Part shown: piece after piece, positions 35,555-47,054 of the stretch
Position numbering within the stretch: the stretch's first letter is position 1
How the letters are laid out: every line of letters starts with the position of its first letter
Assembly: GCA_947623455.1 (NCBI GenBank)
Contig: OX392527.1
Span: forward strand, 9,730,001 to 9,794,000
DNA length: 64,000 nucleotides
DNA from: Mimachlamys varia
Taxonomy: Eukaryota; Mollusca; Bivalvia; Pectinida; Pectinidae
Direction: 5' to 3'
Made by a program: the position numbers and the translations under genes
Notes under the pieces: model-generated
Seen by the model: only the letters and a program-made list of their open reading frames with translations
What the model was told of the DNA's origin: nothing
Databases searched by the model: none

Positions 35555-36155
35555 GTAACATACGGCCAACATATCTGGGGTCACTATCAACCAATAACAG
35601 TATACGTAACACTCGGCCAACATATTTGGGGTCACTATCAACCAATAACAGTATACGTAACACACGGCCAACAGGTCTGGGGTCAGTATCAACCAATAAC
35701 AGTATACGTAACACACGGTCAACAGGTCTGGGGTCACTATCAACCAATAACAGTATACGTAACACACGGCCAACATATCTGGGGTCACTATCAACCAATA
35801 ACAGTATACGTAACACACGGCCAACATATCTGGGGTCACTATCAACCAATAACAGTATACGTAACACACGGCCAACAGGTCTGGGGTCACTATCAACAAA
35901 TAACGGTATACGTAACACACAGCCAACAGGTCTGGGGTCACTATCAACCAATAACAGTATACGTAACACACGGCCAACAGGTCTGGGGTCACTATCAACC
36001 AATAACAGTATACGTAACACACGGTCAACAGGTCTGGGGTCACTATCAACCAATAACAGTATACGTAACACACGGCCAACATATCTGGGGTCACTATCTA
36101 CCAATAACAGTATACGTAACACACGGCCAACAGGTCTGGGGTCAGTATCAACACT
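35555..36155. repeat. 51-bp minisatellite (second, unrelated 51-bp monomer)
   Basis: Twelve units containing TCTGGGGTCACTATCAACCA, ATAACAGTATACGTAACAC and ACGGCCAACA, with a CATAT / CAGGT alternation just before TCTGGGG. Frames of about 200 codons on both strands arise from the 17-codon period and are not genes. Confidence 0.95.
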
Positions 36156-38082
36156 GCGTTGTGTTTTAACCTACATGTATAGCTTCCACCCTGACTTAGA
36201 TTCAAAATCAGACAATACTGTAGTCATTTCACACGGAGTAGATGTCATGTAGACTTTTTTTCAGAAATTACAACTTTGTCACATCCAAAGGTTTAAACAC
36301 TAAAAGCTTGCTGTATTAATGAATTTATACTAAATGTGAGAGGTATTGATGGTGTATAGAAAAAACCCATAAAAGTAGCCACTATCAGAGGTCAATATAG
36401 GCTGGGTATCAATTCTTCCAAATCAGCCTAAACCTTCAGGTTATGATATATACCTATTGAATACCTTTGCCAAAGTTATAAAAAAATGTGTTAAACATTT
36501 GTCCTACTTTCAGGGTCAGATGGATCTAAAATATTAAAAAAATGTTTGTTTTTATTATTTTTATTTTTGTTTTTGTATGAATATATCATTTATGAAATGG
36601 CGTGTATATTTGATGTGATGACATATTTCCCAGGTCCCTGAGAGTGTAAGTACATCTACGTTATTACTGCTACTCTGATATAACGACCAACTGAGAATGC
36701 TCCTTCAAACTGTAAACTACCTAAATACAACAATCTTTTCCTTAACATTTTACTTACAAGGATTGAAGTTATATTAGAAGCAACAAGATATCTGATTCCA
36801 ACAAAATTGATAGTTATCAGACAAGTCTAGATTCATCAGGAGCTTCTGAATTACATAATGTTTTATTTGAAATTGTGTCTTAAAATTGAAGTAATTTACA
36901 GTATGTTGGTAAGCATGTGTTGCCTATCATTACCAGTCAAGTCCTATTGGAATGCTGAATTATCCTCTCAAGTACTTATGTACTAATTATAGCTCCTGTT
37001 GGAATGGTCAGAGAATGCTTAAACCCTGTTTAGCAATCAAACAGTCAAATCTTACTATGATCAACACTCTCTGATGAATTTGGAAATGTAGCAAATCTAA
37101 TTTGAAGTTGAAATATAGCAACTGGTACTTTGAGAAAACAATAATTGAGGGATGAATCTAGTGAATTGATGTACTGATAGTGAGATTTGACTTCAGTTTG
37201 CCCAACTTTCTTGAATATTGCTATGTCTTCTTAAAATATAGGTGTTTGCTGTGTAAACAAGTACTGTTACATTTTAGACAAGGGCTTGTCAACTGCTTGA
37301 TTCCCTATTGAAATTTTCTATAACTGGCATTTTGGAATTTTCTGGCATTATGATTTTATCGCTTGGATTCTCCAGCACAAATACTGTATTTCACCTGATA
37401 AGTACACCTGCTTCTTCAGTGTATTAGTCATTATTATTAAGGGAAAATTCCCACATTATCATCATACATGACCAGATAGCATTTATTTTCTATCAGAATC
37501 TGTGTGCAAGTCTGGTAACTCACTCAGGTCACAGAGTCTGAGACAGTCAATTGAAGCTGGTTAGAGTACATCTCTCTCCGTTTTTGTAAGAGCTCAGTGC
37601 ACTTATTAGGTTGAATACGGTATGTTGTTGATCTGCAGCCAGATTGAGAGGTAGTATGTAAGAATGGACTGAATCCACCAAAAGTCCGTCTGGCATTAAT
37701 TTTCCTGTGTATTCTTACATTGTATTGCTAGATCTTTTTGTAATGAATGTTTTTATGCATTGTTTGAGCCAAAAACATTACCATGTATTAGAGTTGTTTG
37801 GAGGGACTTTGTTTAAATGTGCTGTTGAAATGATTATTTATTGCTAGATTATTGTTTGATGTAGTCATACATTGCATGACATGCACCACAACCATCCTGT
37901 TTGATGACAGCAACCATATATATAGTGATATAACTTTGGGAAGTTTGCAGAAAAAGGTATTGCTGAACCTCAATAATTCTTTCCTGATCCACAAAGATGT
38001 TCACTTTACTGGTAGAAGGTCCCAGGTTGACCAAAAGCCGAGTGCCATCAGACAGAAAACTTTACCTTTCATTATACCTGTA
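36156..38082. other. Unique intron sequence
   Basis: Nearly 2 kb of non-repetitive AT-rich intron sequence. I found no exon with convincing acceptor, donor and phase; open frames around 37790-38120 on both strands have no recognisable domain. Confidence 0.5.
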
Positions 38083-38185
38083 ATGCTGTATCATACCTGT
38101 AATGCTGTATCATACCTGTAATGCTGTATTATACCTGTAATGCTGTATCATACCTGTAATACTGTATCATACCTGTAATACTGTT
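38083..38185. repeat. 19-bp tandem repeat, five to six copies
   Basis: Unit CCTGTAATGCTGTATCATA, with ATACTG variants in the last copies. Confidence 0.9.
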
Positions 38186-38778
38186 GTTTTCCTACTTGAG
38201 ACACAGGCCTATAAGTAGAAGCAGACACTTGTATATCTCTAGTATTTCTACTTCATTTGTTAATGTCTAGACACACCATAAGAACATTATGACATTCCAA
38301 CAATAACTTTGTCGTAATTCAGACAGGTACATTGCATGACAATTACACTTTGTTACCCTGCTAACATTAGGATGTACAGTGATATTGGAACTCCCACATT
38401 TGCTTTGGTGCATAGGAACAAATAAACAACCAAACTATACAACAGATCCCATTGAAACGTTTTGTTGATATTTCTGTCTACATGGTACATGTAACAACCT
38501 TTACATTTCCTTGTGCCTTCTTGGCAATACCTCAGTTTTGGACCAAGTGAAATGCTATAGGTTCTGTCTGTATACCACAACACCAAATTCCTTAAATATG
38601 GTACCGTCATTCCACTAAGACATTTTCCTCAGTTCAGTTTTCCAATATAACATGACCGAGTGGAATACTGGGCTAATTAGTTAGTCTTTGCCCTGTTATT
38701 GTGAGGTTCAGTGAATATGACTGTAGGTCAGCATCAAGTCCAGTCTTGGGGAGACGTATATACCATGTCCAGCACACC
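38186..38778. other. Unique intron sequence
   Basis: No gene, RNA or repeat recognised before the 18-bp array. Confidence 0.5.
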
Positions 38779-41090
38779 GTACCCCTACATTACACCGTAC
38801 CCCTACATTACACCGTACCCCTACATTACACCGTACCCCTACATTACACCGTACCCTATGTTACACCGTACCCCTACATTACACCGTACCCCTACATTAC
38901 ACCGTACCCCTACATTACACCGTACCCCTACATTACACCGTACCCCTACATTACACCGTACCCCTACATTACACCGTACCCCTACATTACACCATACCCC
39001 TACGTTACACCGTACCCCTACGTTACACCGTACCCCTACGTTACACCGTACCCCTACATTACACCATACCCCTACATTACACCGTACCCCTACATTACAC
39101 CGTACCCCTACATTACACCGTACCCCTACATTACACAGTAACCCTACATTACACCGTACCCCTACATTACACCGTACCCCTACATTACACCGTACCCCTA
39201 CATTACACCGTACCCCTACATTACACCGTACCCCTACATTACACCGTACCCCTACATTACACCGTACCCCTACGTTACACCGTACCCCTACGTTACACCG
39301 TACCCCTACGTTACACCGTATCCCTACGTTACACCGTACCCCTACGTTACACCGTACCCCTACGTTACACCGTACCCCTACGTTACACCGTACCCCTACG
39401 TTACACCGTACCCCTACATTACACCGTACCCCTACGTTACACCGTACCCCTACGTTACACCGTACCCCTACGTTACACCGTACCCCTACGTTACACCGTA
39501 CCCCTACGTTACACCGTACCCCTACATTACACCGTACCCCTACATTACACCGTACCCCTACATTACACCGTACCCCTACGTTACACCGTACCCCTACGTT
39601 ACACCATACCCCTACATTACACCGTACCCCTACATTACACCGTACCCCTACATTGAACCGTACCCCTACGTTACACCGTACCCCTACGTTACACCATACC
39701 CCTACATTACACCGTACCCCTACATTACACCGTACCCCTACATTGAACCGTACCCCTACGTTACACCGTACCCCTACGTTACACCGTACCCCTACGTTAC
39801 ACCGTACCCCTACATTACACCGTACCCCTACATTACACCGTACCCCTACATTACACCGTACCCCTACATTACACCGTACCCCTACATTTCACCGTACCCC
39901 TACATTTCACCGTACCCCTACGTTACACCGTACCCCTACGTTACACCGTACCCCTACGTAACACCGTACCCCTACATTACACCGTACCCCTACATTGAAC
40001 CGTACCCCTACGTTACACCGTACCCCTACGTTACACCGTACCCCTACGTTACACCATACCCCTACATTACACCGTACCCTACATTACACCGTACCCCTAC
40101 GTTACACCGTACCCCTACGTTACACCGTACCCCTACGTTACACCGTACCCCTACGTTACACCGTACCCCTACGTTACACCGTACCCCTACATTACACCGT
40201 ACCCCTACGTTACACCGTACCCCTACATTACACCGTACCCCTACATTACACCGTACCCCTACATTACACTGTACCCCTACATTACACCGTACCCCTACGT
40301 TACCCTACATTACACCGTACCCCTACATTACACCGTACCCCTACATTACACCATACCCCTACATTACACCGTACTCCTACATTACACCGTACCCCTACAT
40401 TACACCGTACCCCTACATTACACCGTACCCCTACGTTACACCGTACCCCTACGTTACACCGTACCCCTACGTTACACCGTACCCCTACGTTACACCGTAC
40501 CCCTACATTACACCGTACCCCTACATTACACCGTACCCCTACATTACACCGTACCCCTACATTACACCGTACCCCTACATTACACCGTACCCCTACATTA
40601 CACCGTACCCCTACATTACACCGTACCCTACGTTACACCGTACCCCTACATTACACCGTACCCCTACATTACACCGTACCCCTACATTACACCGTACCCC
40701 TACGTTACACCGTACCCCTACGTTACACCGTACCCCTACGTTACACCGTACCCCTACATTACACCGTACCCCTACGTTACACCGTACCCCTACATTACAC
40801 AGTACCCCTACATTACACAGTACCCCTACATTACACCGTACCCCTACATTACACCGTACCCCTACATTACACCGTACCCTACGTTACACCGTACCCCTAC
40901 GTTACACCGTACCCCTACATTACACCGTACCCCTACGTTACACCGTACCCTACGTTACACCGTACCCCTACGTTACACCGTACCCCTACATTACACCGTA
41001 CCCCTACATTACACCGTACCCCTACATTACACCGTACCCCTACATTACACCGTACCCCTACGTTACACCGTACCCCTACATTACACTGAG
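38779..41090. repeat. 18-bp minisatellite, about 128 copies
   Basis: Unit CCGTACCCCTACATTACA, very homogeneous. The commonest variant is ACG for ACA in TACATT, arranged in runs. Occasional one-base deletions (ACCCTA for ACCCCTA) shift the register, so the apparent reading frame switches between repeated TPTLHR and YPYITP. It is neither the TTAGGG telomere motif nor a coding gene. Confidence 0.97.
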
Positions 41091-43094
41091 GAGGCGTGGC
41101 CCTATAGCTACCTGTTAGCTTGTCAATGTGAAATCAATCAAATATGCTTGTTCGTTGGTGTCAATACTTAAACATACTCAAGTATAATATTTGGAAGTTT
41201 ATCATCATTGCTGTGTATATATGCCATTGTAACTACAATATTATTCAGGCGTGTACAGATGTACTTTAATATACAGCTGTTTACAATATCATGAGTGCCT
41301 ATAAAACAGTAGGCTAGCATAGCTGATACAGTTTCAGTGTCTAGACATAAGTAATTTTGTTTGTATGAGTGATGTGGTAATGATTCAGCGTGGACCAGAC
41401 CTCTGGTCAGATTATAGCTAAACAGGTCTATCCATAATTACATAGGAATCACGCCTAATTAACATGTAAATCTGAGAACATACACCTGCACTGATGCTGC
41501 ACTGGTGAACCCATTAATACACTGCTGTCCTCTGGTGGGATGTTAGTTTTGGCAGCTGGAGATGGCATCTGTGACTCACCCGGTATATGTATCTGCCTGA
41601 GATAACCGGGTTAAAAGAAAGGCAAACACACTCTCCTCCTTGGGTGTCTTGTATTAAACATGATTGTGCAGGAGGCCAATTTTTACGTTATTGCCCCTTA
41701 CAATACACCATTTGGATGGTGTACATGTACCTGTATTTTTTTGATTTTCACATAAAAATTGCATCACTGATCTCACAGTACCAATGCTGTATATTTGGAA
41801 TTTTTGGTAAAAAACCTCAAATTTAAGCACCCTTTGGATTTGAGCTTTTGTTTCATTTGTGTCTTTGAATATATATCTTTGTAAGTTAGAACTAAGTAAA
41901 ATGCCTTTTTTGGAAAACAAATCAATGTAATGTTAATGTTTAATTCTGTTTCCTTATTTCTTATTATGTTCTCGAATCATACAATGTATGTGTATCATCG
42001 CCAGATGCATTGTTAGGATGGAAAACCTCACATTTGTGGATTCAAATTTAAGGCTTTTATGCTTAACTTCAAAATTTCATTTGTACTTTCAATTTCATTT
42101 GTCTCTTTAGATATATCCTTTGGTACCTGCGTAAAATGCATATGTTAATGACAAAGCGGGGCAGGCGACACATATACGACACATTATACGTAATTCTTGT
42201 ATTGCAGATTTGACAATATGCCAGCCTTCAGGCTTGTTAGTGATAATTTGATTTACCAAGACGTAATTTATTATCTTCGTGATTGTATGTGCCATAAATT
42301 CTTTACTATGTCCATTATCTAATTAAGAGCATGTAATCATACAAGCGATACTACAACAAATCGCATGTTTAAGCCGCTGATTTATTGAAGAAACAGAATG
42401 CAGACCTAACAGGAAGTGATGTAGTAGACCTGTGATAGCTGTTTTAGAGCATGCTGCATTATGTCTGAGCTGTGTATACCTGTCTGATCAATAAACACAC
42501 TCCTACAGCCTATAGTGCATGTTATGGATCCCTAGGGCCAGAACATGTAGCACTATAACACCCTCCACAACGTTTTATTGATGGGCTGGGGTTTTGTCTG
42601 CCCTTTATTGATTAACAAGGATACTGTTTGTGGTTGTACGAGAATTGTACCTGACACGTCTATCGTTTATGATGAAATATCTCTGGCTACAAGGATGGTT
42701 TATATATATGTATATATGATATGTTTAATGTTTGATTTTTGTACATGCGCTATTTTTATTGAATATTTATACACTACAACAACACTGAAAACTGGTACAA
42801 AGTAAGCATGCGTTGGGGAAGCATTGTAACTGTCAGATCAGTGGCAGCCTGTATTTGTTATTTAGTTAAATCAGTCAATCTGTAGTAGGCCAGGAGATGT
42901 GGTGATGAAGTTGTGTATACATGTAGTTATATAAGATTCAAACGTGGTGGAGCACATGTAATAAAGAAACGAATTGAACCGTAGATATACTTGTATAAAA
43001 ACTAATGTACACCTATCATATCAAGTGGGAAAAAAAAAGAGTACAAATATTAGTGCAATGGTCTGGTTGTAAATTGAAATAAAAACTATTACCA
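41091..43094. other. Unique intron sequence
   Basis: Non-repetitive except for a diverged direct repeat about 240 bp apart (TTTCATTTGTGTCTTTGAATA at 41849 and TTTCATTTGTCTCTTTAGAT at 42093, both followed by TATATC.TTTG and GTAAAATGC; first string given only in outline). No exon recognised. Confidence 0.5.
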
Positions 43095-45510
43095 GGAATG
43101 TTACAGACATTAACTACACTGGTTTTATTGACTGAACCATAATACTGTCAAAATTTTTACATTATTGACTGAACCATGACATTGTCAACATGTCTACATT
43201 GTTGACTGAACCATGACACTGTCAACATTTTTACATTATTGACTGAACCATGACACTGTCAACATTTTTACATTATTGACTGAACCATGACACTGTCAAC
43301 ATTTTTACATTATTGACTGAACCATGACATTGTCAACATTTTTAGGTCACCTGAGACAAAGTCTCAAGTGACCTATTCTAATCGCCTTTTGTCCGTCGTC
43401 GTCCGTCGTGCGTCCGTAAACTTTTTACATTTTCGACTTCTTCTCCAAAACCACTGAACAAAATTCAATGAAATTTTACAGGAAGCTTCCATGGTTGAGG
43501 GTGAACCAAAATTGTGAATTATATGGTCCTCACCCCCCAGGGGCATGCGGGGCGGGGCCAAAAAGGGTAAAATTGACTAAAACTTCAAAAATCTTCTACT
43601 CTACTCTCAGATATGGTAGAATCAAATACTCTTCATAGATAGAAGGGTCTTAAGGTGCTTTACCAAAATTGTGAATTTCATGACCCTGGGGTCTCATGTT
43701 TGCCCCTGGGGAGGGGGTAAACTTTACTATAGTTTATATAGGGAAATCACATTTTTGACTATTATTTGTTGGATTTGTATTGGAATTCATTCTAACTTGT
43801 ATAAAATTATCAGCATGGGATGACACTTTGATGGTTTGTGCATGTTGGCCCTAGTTGACCCCCAGGGGCTGGTGGGCGGGGCCAAAAAGGGTCAAATTGA
43901 CAAAAATTTCAAAAATCTTCTTCTCTTCTCCCAGATATGCTGGAATCAAATACTCTTTATAGATGGATTGGTTTTAAGGTTCTTTACCAAAATTGTGAAT
44001 TTCATGACTCTGGGGTCTTGCATCTCCCCCTGTGGAGGGGGTTAAGTTTACTATAGTATATTGGCAGAAAAAAAACATTTTTTTGCATTATTTGTTTAAT
44101 TGCCATAAAAAATGATGCAAATTTGGTTGAAATTATCAATATGACATGACTTTTGAGTAGTACGCACATATTGACACTGACTGACCCCCAGGTGCCTGAG
44201 GGGTGGGGCCTAAAAGGGTCAAATTGACATAATTTCAAAAATTCATTTTTTCCACTCCCAGATATGCTACAATGTATTGTTATAAATATTCATCTCAACA
44301 TTCCCATATTTCTCTTTCATGTCAAACATCAGGTGACCGTTAAGGCCGATGGGCCTCTTGTTATATTGTTGACTGAACCATAACACTGTCAACATGTTAA
44401 TATTCTTGCCTGAACCATGACATTGTCAACATGTCTACATTATTGACTGAACCATGACATTGTCAACATGTCTACATTGTTGACTGAACCATGACACTGT
44501 CAACATGTCTACATTATTGACTGAACCATGACACTGTCAACATGTCTACATTATTGACTGAACCATGACACTGTCAACATTTTTACATTATTGACTGAAC
44601 CATGACACTGTCAACATGTCTACATTGTTGACTGAACCATGACACTGTCAACATTTTTACATTATTGACTGAACCATGACACTGTCAACATGTCTACATT
44701 GTTGACTGAACCATGACATTGTCAACATGTCTTCATTGTTGACTGAACCATGACACTGTCAACATTTTTACATTATTGACTGAACCATGACACTGTCAAC
44801 ATTTTTATAATATTGACTGAACCATGACAATGTCAACATTTTTACATTATTGACTGAACCATGACAATGTCAACATTTTTACATTATTGACTGAACCATG
44901 ACACTGTCAACATGTTAATATTCTTGTCTGAACCATGACACTAAACATTTTTACATTCTAGACTGAACCATGATAATGTCAACATCTTTACATTTTTGAC
45001 TGAACCATGACACTGTCAAAATGTCTGCATTGTTGACTGAACCGTGACACTGTCAACATGTTTACATTGTTGACTGAACCATGACACTGTCAACATGTCT
45101 ACATTATTGACATTGTCAACATTTTTACATTCTTGACTGAACCATGACATTGTCAACATGTTAACATTATTGACTGAACCATGACACTGTCAACATGTCT
45201 ACATTGTTGACTGAACCATGACACTGTCAACATGTCTACATTATTGACTGAACCATGACACTGTCAACATTTTTACATTATTGACTGAACCATGACACTG
45301 TCAACATGTTTACGTTGTTGACTGAACCATGACACTGTCAACATGTTTACGTTGTTGACTGAACCATGACACTGTCAACATGTTAACATTCTTGACTGAA
45401 CCATGACACTGTCAACATGTTTACGTTGTTGACTGAACCATGACACTGTCAACATGTTAATATTCTTGCCTGAACCATGACACTGTCAACATGTTAATAT
45501 TCTTGCCTGA
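43095..45510. repeat. 37-bp minisatellite, interrupted by an element
   Basis: About six units at 43095-43344 and about 31 at 44363-45510. The monomer contains TTGACTGAACCATGACACTG and TCAACAT followed by TTTTACATTA, GTCTACATTG or GTTAATATTC. The array is split by the 1-kb element at 43345-44362; units match on both sides. Confidence 0.95.
43345..44362 (+). mobile_element. Interspersed hairpin-headed element, copy B, inside the 37-bp array
   Basis: The 5' end folds as AGGTCAC...GTGACCT outside GAGAC...GTCTC; the 3' end reads AGGCCGATGGGCCT then CTTGTT. This is the same architecture as copy A at 12637-13253. Internally there are three related blocks of about 300 bp, each with GGGCGGGGCC or GGGTGGGGCC followed by AAAAGGGT, then a CTCCCAGATATG-like block and ACCAAAATTGTGAATT. 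No protein is encoded. Flanking array units give an approximate empty site (CAACATTTTT joined to A(C/T)ATTGTTGACTG), so both ends are placed within a few bases. Confidence 0.75.
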
Positions 45511-45739
45511 ACACTAGTTTGCTCAGCCCTTTACTATAACAAAGAATTACATAAAGAAGAAATAGAACTGATCCTTTTCTTTTTCACAACATAACACTGC
45601 AACATGTCACTTCAATTTAATAGGAAAATAATATTCTTTCCCATCAAAATGTCTGTGTTTCTTCACTTTAATAAAAAGACAATATCTAACGCATGTATTC
45701 CTTATCAAACTGTATAGATGTGGGTTGTCATCTTTACAG

Positions 45740-45911
45740 ACATTTTGACTCGGAGCCGTCCCTGGCCATGTACCCTAGCCTACAGGATGTCAAGACCATG
45801 CAGATGGACGGCAAGGAAGTAGTGGTTATTGATGCCCACACTTACGGGCAGATCATGGAGGAACTAGCCACTCTTAAACTGGCACTGAGTCAACTCACCG
45901 ATCTCATGCAA
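45740..45911 (+). CDS. Gene 1, second coding exon: coiled-coil region
   Basis: The acceptor TCATCTTTACAG ends at 45739. The first base A completes the AG left by exon 1 (AGA, Arg304), so the phase matches across the 24-kb intron. It encodes residues 305-361: an acidic/aromatic HFDSEPSLAMYPSLQ stretch, then DGKEVVVIDAHTYGQ and a helix-forming IMEELATLKLALSQLTDLMQ whose Leu/Ile/Met spacing suggests a short coiled coil for oligomerisation or partner binding. The exon ends CAA|GTAAGT in phase 0 and is followed by a 487-bp intron. Codon content here is clearly unlike the surrounding repeats. The family is not recognised. Confidence 0.85.
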
Positions 45912-46398
45912 GTAAGTTATTCTCAAACTCTCTGAGGTGACAAGCCGAAGTCAATAAACCTCTATAAGTTACTGAATTAAACCACTGATTTCAAACAGGT
46001 ACAATAATCAAACAGTGGTTAGCTCATTTTTGTTTTCAAAGTATTCACTCATATTGGAATAATAAAAAATGTAGCTTGCAAAGCTGGCCATGCTAACTTT
46101 TACAGTTGATGTCGATGTGTTTGCAATGAATGAAGTGAAATGCATATAGTTGGACTAACCCTTACATAAATTGTCTGTCATACACCCTGTCATCACTCTA
46201 GCGCCGTTGTTCATGATAGAGTCAAATACTCCACAGTTATATGCTTGCCTTGAACATAACTTGGACAGTTACAAATAGGTATGATCAGCCACTGGTTTTG
46301 TCAATTTTAACCAACTGGGACAGGAGTTGTTAGCCTTGTTCAAGTTCTCTTGTTTGTCAGGAAATGGGTGTAATTAATTGACTATTGATTTTCCTCAG

Positions 46399-46476
46399 CT
46401 GCAGGAGGTTGAACAGGGAGGAAGTGTATCTGACGACATGCGTGCGAAGCTAGAGTTCTCGGGTAGCCCCTCCTGA
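46399..46476 (+). CDS. Gene 1, last coding exon
   Basis: The acceptor TTTTCCTCAG ends at 46398, phase 0, and the exon encodes LQEVEQGGSVSDDMRAKLEF then SGSPS and a TGA at 46474-46476. A second AG six bases in (CTGCAG) is in frame, so a tandem-acceptor variant lacking Leu-Gln is possible. The helix of exon 2 continues through LQEVEQ before a flexible Ser/Gly tail. Ten bases after the stop, GTGAGT at 46487 is a good donor, suggesting that the 3' UTR is spliced; an exon junction this close to the stop would not be expected to trigger nonsense-mediated decay. Confidence 0.8.
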   Translation: MQEVEQGGSVSDDMRAKLEFSGSPS

Positions 46477-46904
46477 TGTTTAAGTGGTGAGTTCAACAAG
46501 GCCTCAGTTTCACATTCTCTTTAGCCTGCATGCCTGTACACAATCAGAGTCTTATGGGGTTTCTACATAAACACCTGTGTGTTTCTTCCAGTATTTCAGC
46601 CAGTCAAAATAAAAGATACGCATTAAAACTAGGTTTGGTTTCTCCTTATCCACATCATGACGTGTGTAGATTGTGGTTGTCATCAGTCGAGGTGGAAAGG
46701 ATAAAGCACAATTAACAACTCTTATAGTAAAAAGATTTTGGCAAGACATTTCATAAACTCAACTTTTTAGTTAATAATTTATTAATTACACTATGATTTG
46801 GTAATCTAAGTTCTAAAATGATTAGGTTTTAATGGTCACATAAACATTTTGTTGATAGGGTTAATACTATGTGACCTGAAATGTTGGTCTTCTCTTTGTT
46901 GCAG

Positions 46905-47054
46905 ACACAAGAAGGTACGAGAGATCACTGGTTCCAGAACAGGACACAGAACAAGTGCTGCCTACATGTACCGCTATCTCCTCACATTTACACATATCAT
47001 ACTGTATACTCTCATACCGTTAACTCATATTGTTTAGTGAAGTTTCAGTCTTAA
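46905..47054 (+). other. Candidate 3' exon of gene 1 (UTR or alternative C-terminus)
   Basis: The strong acceptor TCTTCTCTTTGTTGCAG ends at 46904. Joined to the donor at 46487 it would be 3' UTR. Joined directly to exon 2 (skipping exon 3) it is also in phase 0 and stays open for 49 codons (TQEGTRDHWFQNRTQNKCCL at its start) to TAA at 47052-47054. Exon use is inferred from splice signals only. Confidence 0.4.

Noticed and set aside
35508..36252. Overlapping frames of about 180-235 codons on both strands
   Set aside because: By-products of the 51-bp minisatellite.
37788..38121. Overlapping 60-90-codon frames on both strands
   Set aside because: No recognisable motif beyond a chance CGACH, and no phase-compatible splice sites that would join gene 1.
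38701..41089. A repeated TPTLHR / YPYITP 'structural protein' of over 400 codons
   Set aside because: The 18-bp array is open in more than one frame and switches register at one-base deletions; no splice sites or signal peptide. A repeat-rich shell or byssus protein was considered but nothing beyond the array supports it.
38779..41090. Interstitial telomere repeat
   Set aside because: The monomer contains CCCTACATT, not CCCTAA; period 18 with no TTAGGG on either strand.
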